The notes beneath the pieces were generated by a model. It worked only from the letters and a program-made list of their open reading frames with translations. It did no database searches and was not told the origin of the DNA. Position numbers and translations under genes: made by a program. Shown here one piece after another: positions 60,231 through 64,000 of a DNA stretch of 64,000 nt (positions are counted from its first letter, which is position 1; each line of letters begins with the position of its first letter). Origin of the DNA: Halobacillus halophilus DSM 2266 (GTDB lineage: Bacteria > Bacillota > Bacilli > Bacillales > Halobacillaceae); the NCBI RefSeq assembly GCF_000284515.1, contig NC_017668.1, forward strand, positions 1,612,001-1,676,000. Reading direction: 5' to 3'.

Positions 60231-62144
60231 ATGGTGAATGTAAAACCTTCGATGCGTTTGAAGGTCAAAAAGGGTACTTTTTTTATGCCAGAATCGAATG
60301 GAAGTGTTTATTTTAGAAATAATGCAGGTTCGTTTCGGATGGAAGGAAAGGCCATTCAACAATGGGTGGAGAAGCTGGTTCCCATGCTTAATGGAGAACA
60401 CTCAATGGCTGATTTAACCGAAGGATTATCACTGCCCTACCGTACGCGTGTCTACGAAATGGCGGAAGTTCTCTATACGAATGGGTTTCTCCGAGATGTA
60501 AGTGAAGATCGTCATCACGAATTACATCCAGAGGTAGCGGCGAAATTCGCTTCCCAGATCGAATTTCTGGAGAGCTTCGGCGATTCTGCCTGCTTCCGGT
60601 TCCAGCAATACCGGCAAAAAAAAGTAATAGTCGTTGGTGAAGGAGACATGGTGATCGGTGTAGTGTCCGCTTTGCTTACCTCCGGGCTGGCAGGGGTTCA
60701 TGTGATCATAACCGATGAGAATGAAAGCAGTCGTCGTCGCGTGAGGGAGCTTGAAGCCTGGGCAAGGGAATCGGATCCTGAGGCTGCTGTCAGCCTGGCC
60801 ATGGAAAATCCTTTTTCCTGGACTGATGAAATCGAACCATATGAGGCGGTTTTTTGTGCTTCACACAAAGACCAACATGAGGAGAGGGAGGCTGTCCTAA
60901 AAGAGTGCCATAAAAAGCAAAAATGGTTTATCCCCATTCTATGCAGCGGAACAGCAGGATTTGCGGGTCCTATGGAAGAGCCCGGTTCGGTTCCTTGCTT
61001 TGAATCTGCATGGCGCAGTCTTCACACCCAAGAAGCAGACAAGGAGGCTGCGGAACGATCGATTTCCTCACCAGCCGCAGCGATGCTTACAAATGTGGCT
61101 GTGTTCGAATGGTTTAAAAAGGTGACCGGGGTGCCGGATGTTCATCCTTCCAACCATATGTTTGTCCTCACGAATGAAACTTTGGAAGGTAAGTGGCATC
61201 CGTTCAAACCAAATCCACTTGTAACAGGAAGCATAGCGGCCGAACGAGTAGAAAACGTACTGAAGGAAACGAAGGAAAAAGAAGAGAATCAGGAATGGTT
61301 GTATTACTTTAGTGAGATGGCGTCCGGACCATTAGGAATCTTGCATCGTTATGAAGAGGGAGATCTGCCCCAGCTGCCTTTATCTCAATGCGAGGTGCAA
61401 GCGGTTGATATTCAATTAGTGGAGCCACATCCAGGCATCATCTGTGCAGCGATGACCCATGAAGAAGCGAGAAAGGAAGCAGGACTTGCGGGAGTTGAAC
61501 AGTATCTGGCGCCTTTAAAGCAAGATATTTTGAATGCTTTAGAAGCTGCCAAGGACCGGGGAGGCAGACTGTATTTAGGAGCGGGGGAATCAGGTACAAG
61601 AACAGCGATCAGCCGTGCCCTGACCAATATGCTTGAAGAAAATTGGAAAACGCAAGTGAACGAGGAGAAAGGAACACCCGCCAGACTGGAGTTACGTAAG
61701 GTGGAAGATGAACGCTGCCGCTTATATTATCAAGCGTTAACGACCATGAACAAAGAACCGGAATTAGGTATCGGAGAAGATGCTTATGGCTTTCCTGTGG
61801 TGTGGATAAAAAACCGTAACAATCAATGGTATGGAACCGTCGGATTTACTCGCACCCTCGCTTTACGCGAAGCGTTACGTCGGACCCTGGTAGAGGCACA
61901 AAATAACACCACCTTCCCTGAAGCATCCACAGTTTCAATCAAGGAGTTTAAAAAAGGATTGGTCCTACTCGTCGATGTTCCCTCCTGTGAGTCAGATGAT
62001 CCGGAGGTGCTTCAGTCTGTCATTGAGCGGATAAAACGCAGCCATAAAGATCTTTCCTTTATAAAAGTAACCATGGATCCTTTTAAAGATGATGGCATCA
62101 TTGATCTCTTTGGCGTGGTTGTGAGTAAGGAGGAATCAGGGTGA
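60231..62144 (+). CDS. Thiazole-containing bacteriocin maturation protein (Ocin-ThiF-like)
   Basis: 637 residues. KKVIVVGEGDMVIGVVSALL is an E1/ThiF-like nucleotide-fold start (GxGxx region), matching the Ocin-ThiF-like partner of YcaO proteins that binds the leader peptide. The N-terminal 100 residues (VKKGTFFMPESNGSVYFRNN) resemble the winged recognition module. The C-terminal half (SQCEVQAVDIQLVEPHPGII to ISRALTNML) is typical of the family in Bacillus. ATG after AAGGAGGAG. Its stop overlaps the start of the next gene (GTGA). Confidence 0.88.
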   Translation: MVNVKPSMRLKVKKGTFFMPESNGSVYFRNNAGSFRMEGKAIQQWVEKLVPMLNGEHSMADLTEGLSLPYRTRVYEMAEVLYTNGFLRDVSEDRHHELHPEVAAKFASQIEFLESFGDSACFRFQQYRQKKVIVVGEGDMVIGVVSALLTSGLAGVHVIITDENESSRRRVRELEAWARESDPEAAVSLAMENPFSWTDEIEPYEAVFCASHKDQHEEREAVLKECHKKQKWFIPILCSGTAGFAGPMEEPGSVPCFESAWRSLHTQEADKEAAERSISSPAAAMLTNVAVFEWFKKVTGVPDVHPSNHMFVLTNETLEGKWHPFKPNPLVTGSIAAERVENVLKETKEKEENQEWLYYFSEMASGPLGILHRYEEGDLPQLPLSQCEVQAVDIQLVEPHPGIICAAMTHEEARKEAGLAGVEQYLAPLKQDILNALEAAKDRGGRLYLGAGESGTRTAISRALTNMLEENWKTQVNEEKGTPARLELRKVEDERCRLYYQALTTMNKEPELGIGEDAYGFPVVWIKNRNNQWYGTVGFTRTLALREALRRTLVEAQNNTTFPEASTVSIKEFKKGLVLLVDVPSCESDDPEVLQSVIERIKRSHKDLSFIKVTMDPFKDDGIIDLFGVVVSKEESG

Positions 62145-64000
62145 GCCCAATCATTGCAATGATCGGAAAAGGAAAGCTGCTTGAGCTTACGGCAGAGGAA
62201 TTAAGCGCGCAATGGGAGCTTGTCCGGCTTCCTGATTTGAACACCCCTATCCCCGGAGGCACGACAATGATGTTGGTGCTGCGCGATGCCTGGGATCCAT
62301 CGATCTATCTGCAGGCAGAAGCGGCGGCCAGGGAGTGCGGGGTGGTATGGATGCCGGCCTTCGCGAGCTTTGGTGCCGGTGTGGTCGGCCCGTTTGTACG
62401 ACCCGGCCGAGCAGGCTGTTCACAATGTGCGGAGTCCCGGCGGCTGATGGCCGCTGTCGATCGTCAGGATTTGTGGAAGGTTCATCAAGCTCTAATTGAA
62501 AATCAAGACGCCCGACAGGATGAATGGGGGTCTGAAACAGCTTTCAAGCAAATGGCTTTTCTAATCAAAAGGGAAGTAGAGCAAGTGTTGAAAGGAAGGC
62601 CGTCTTCGCTCGAAGAATCGATTTACCGGATGGATCTTCGCAGCCTGGAGAGTTCACGTCATGTCATTTTACCGGATTCTACATGCGGAGTTTGCAGTAT
62701 AACGCCCGATGATTCAGCTTCCGCTGCTGAAATAACGCTTGAGCCATGTATGAAGATTCATGAAAACAGCTATCGCTGCCGGTCAAAGGAAGGGTTAAGC
62801 GGCGTCCTTTCGAAAGATTATCTCGACCCGCGGACTGGATTGTTAAACAATAAACTGCAGGATTTTGAAACTCCGTTTGCCGATGTAATAGTCAACCTTC
62901 CTATCCTTGGCGGGGACGAAGGAACGGCAGGGAGAACCAATTCCTACGCAGAAAGTGAAATGACCGCCATACTTGAAGGGCTCGAACGATCCTGTGGGAT
63001 GGACCCGCGGGGGAAACGAACCACCGTCTACGAAAGCTACAACAATCTCGATTCCGCTCTCCATCCGCTTCATGTAGGAGTTCATACGAACGAACAATAC
63101 GCACAGCCCCATTTTCCTTTTACGGCTTTCCATCCAGATAAAAAAATGAACTGGGTGTGGGGCTGCTCCCTCCAGCAAAAATCCCCTGTGTTGGTTCCGG
63201 AGCGGCTGGCTTATTACAGCATGGGCTGCGGAGATGGGTTCGTTTTTGAGACTTCTAATGGATGTGCCCTCGGCGGAAGCCGGGAGGAAGCCATTTTTCA
63301 CGGGATGCTCGAGGTGCTGGAACGGGATTCTTTTCTCATGACGTGGTATGCCAGACTCCCGCTTCCACGGATTGATCCGTACTCTTCGAAAGATAAAGAA
63401 CTGAATTTAATGATCGATCGTATGCGGGAAGAAGCAGGCTACGATCTCTACTTGTACAATGCAACCCTCGAACACGGCATTCCGTGTATATTCACGATTA
63501 TTAAAAAAATCGATCCTAATCAAGCGGGGATGAATCTTATTTGTGCAGCGGGTGCCCACCTGGATCCGGTCAAAGCGGTGAAAAGTGCGATTGCAGAAAG
63601 TATTGGCATGGTTAAACCATTGAATAAGGAATTCGAAAAGAATAAAGACAAATATGCTGCTATGCTGAATGATTCATCGCTTGTTCAGAAAATGGATGAC
63701 CACGGAATGTTATATGGACTTCCCGAAGCAGAAGAACGGCTGGACTTTTTATTGAAAAAAGAGCAGCCGCAGCAGACATTTGCGGAGGCGTTTAGCGGGA
63801 AGCGGAACCACCCGGATCTTACGGATGATGTGAGAGATCTTCTGCAGACCTTCAGCGAGTTGGACCTCGATGTGATCGTAGTCGATCAAACCACACCCGA
63901 GATCCGAAGAAACGATCTTCACTGCGTAAAAGTATTAATTCCTGGGATGCTGCCTATGACGTTTGGTCACCACCTCACTCGCATCACAGGGCTTGAGAGA
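62141..64000 (+). CDS. Fused TOMM cyclodehydratase: leader-binding/E1-like part plus YcaO (3' end outside window)
   Basis: GTG start after AAGGAGGAA; 620 codons are visible without a stop. The N-terminal ~220 residues are E1-like, with zinc Cys pairs CSQC and CGVC. The YcaO domain follows: NSYAESEMTAILEGLER is the ATP-binding helix, GCALGGSREEAIFHGMLEVL the second Glu-rich helix with ERDSF, and LICAAGAHLDPVKAVKSAIA the third. It ATP-dependently cyclises Cys (and Ser/Thr) of the precursor. The family is about 640 residues, so nearly all of it is present. Any dehydrogenase or exporter lies beyond the window. Confidence 0.92.
   Translation, partial: MSPIIAMIGKGKLLELTAEELSAQWELVRLPDLNTPIPGGTTMMLVLRDAWDPSIYLQAEAAARECGVVWMPAFASFGAGVVGPFVRPGRAGCSQCAESRRLMAAVDRQDLWKVHQALIENQDARQDEWGSETAFKQMAFLIKREVEQVLKGRPSSLEESIYRMDLRSLESSRHVILPDSTCGVCSITPDDSASAAEITLEPCMKIHENSYRCRSKEGLSGVLSKDYLDPRTGLLNNKLQDFETPFADVIVNLPILGGDEGTAGRTNSYAESEMTAILEGLERSCGMDPRGKRTTVYESYNNLDSALHPLHVGVHTNEQYAQPHFPFTAFHPDKKMNWVWGCSLQQKSPVLVPERLAYYSMGCGDGFVFETSNGCALGGSREEAIFHGMLEVLERDSFLMTWYARLPLPRIDPYSSKDKELNLMIDRMREEAGYDLYLYNATLEHGIPCIFTIIKKIDPNQAGMNLICAAGAHLDPVKAVKSAIAESIGMVKPLNKEFEKNKDKYAAMLNDSSLVQKMDDHGMLYGLPEAEERLDFLLKKEQPQQTFAEAFSGKRNHPDLTDDVRDLLQTFSELDLDVIVVDQTTPEIRRNDLHCVKVLIPGMLPMTFGHHLTRITGLER

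Overview
The window looks like chromosomal DNA of a spore-forming, probably moderately halophilic Bacillaceae (Halobacillus/Virgibacillus-like). The evidence is low-to-moderate GC, strong AGGAGG-type ribosome sites, an SspH-type spore protein, a LysM/Gmad2 spore-germination-type protein, CadC/CadA, an AraM-type glycerol-1-phosphate dehydrogenase and a heterocycloanthracin/sonorensin-type bacteriocin locus. The genus is inference. No rRNA, tRNA or CRISPR was seen.

Layout. (1) 1-3.3 kb: accessory genes (SDR, GNAT, VOC, HNH-like). (2) 3.4-14 kb: an array of about 15 very small, mostly membrane-protein genes. They are separated by about 15 copies of a short repeat (TATCTCGAAATCAAGTCTT-like plus a terminator-like hairpin). 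Several genes also have the inverted motif (GAAGACTCAGTTTCGAGATA) on their 5' side, so the unit is IR-gene-IR. An IS110 element sits where the middle of one repeat should be, and at least two small genes are frameshifted. (3) 14-26 kb: ordinary genes, including VOC, an NAD(P)-binding protein, DUF4256, a quinone-reductase-like MDR protein, DapF, a YjbQ-family protein, LysR with a divergent SMR pair, a YeeE/YedE thiosulfate-type transporter, a 3D-domain protein and a SIMPL protein. (4) 26.4-27.8 kb: solo TnpB element; then a ZIP metal transporter. (5) 29.3-44.6 kb: a complete reductive pyrimidine catabolic locus. NCS1 permease imports the base; PreT/PreA, dihydropyrimidinase and beta-ureidopropionase convert it to beta-alanine; a class III aminotransferase makes malonate semialdehyde; MmsA oxidises it to acetyl-CoA; alanine dehydrogenase recycles alanine; a PucR regulator is in the middle. 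An IS3-family element sits inside an inverted-repeat element in this locus. (6) 44.7-49.9 kb: an ORF-less inverted-repeat element, cadCA with two operator-like palindromes, and an ISL3 element in the cadA terminator with a perfect 8-bp duplication. (7) 50-58.7 kb: a broken lipoprotein gene, a YgjP-like protein lacking HExxH, a second solo TnpB, a YwaF-like protein, SspH, an araM/HAD operon, LysM and DUF4097 proteins, and another ORF-less inverted-repeat element. (8) 58.7-64 kb: an NlpC/P60 protein that has lost its catalytic residues, then a thiazole/oxazole-modified microcin (TOMM) locus: a precursor with 16 cysteines at every third position, an Ocin-ThiF-like maturation protein, and a fused YcaO cyclodehydratase cut by the window end.

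The most unusual feature is the link between the small-gene array and the ORF-less ~0.5-kb elements at 36.4, 44.8 and 58.0 kb. All carry the same outward-facing inverted termini, which suggests one family of inverted-repeat-bounded cassettes, some carrying a small membrane-protein gene and some carrying only structured DNA. Mobility of these cassettes is inferred, not shown.
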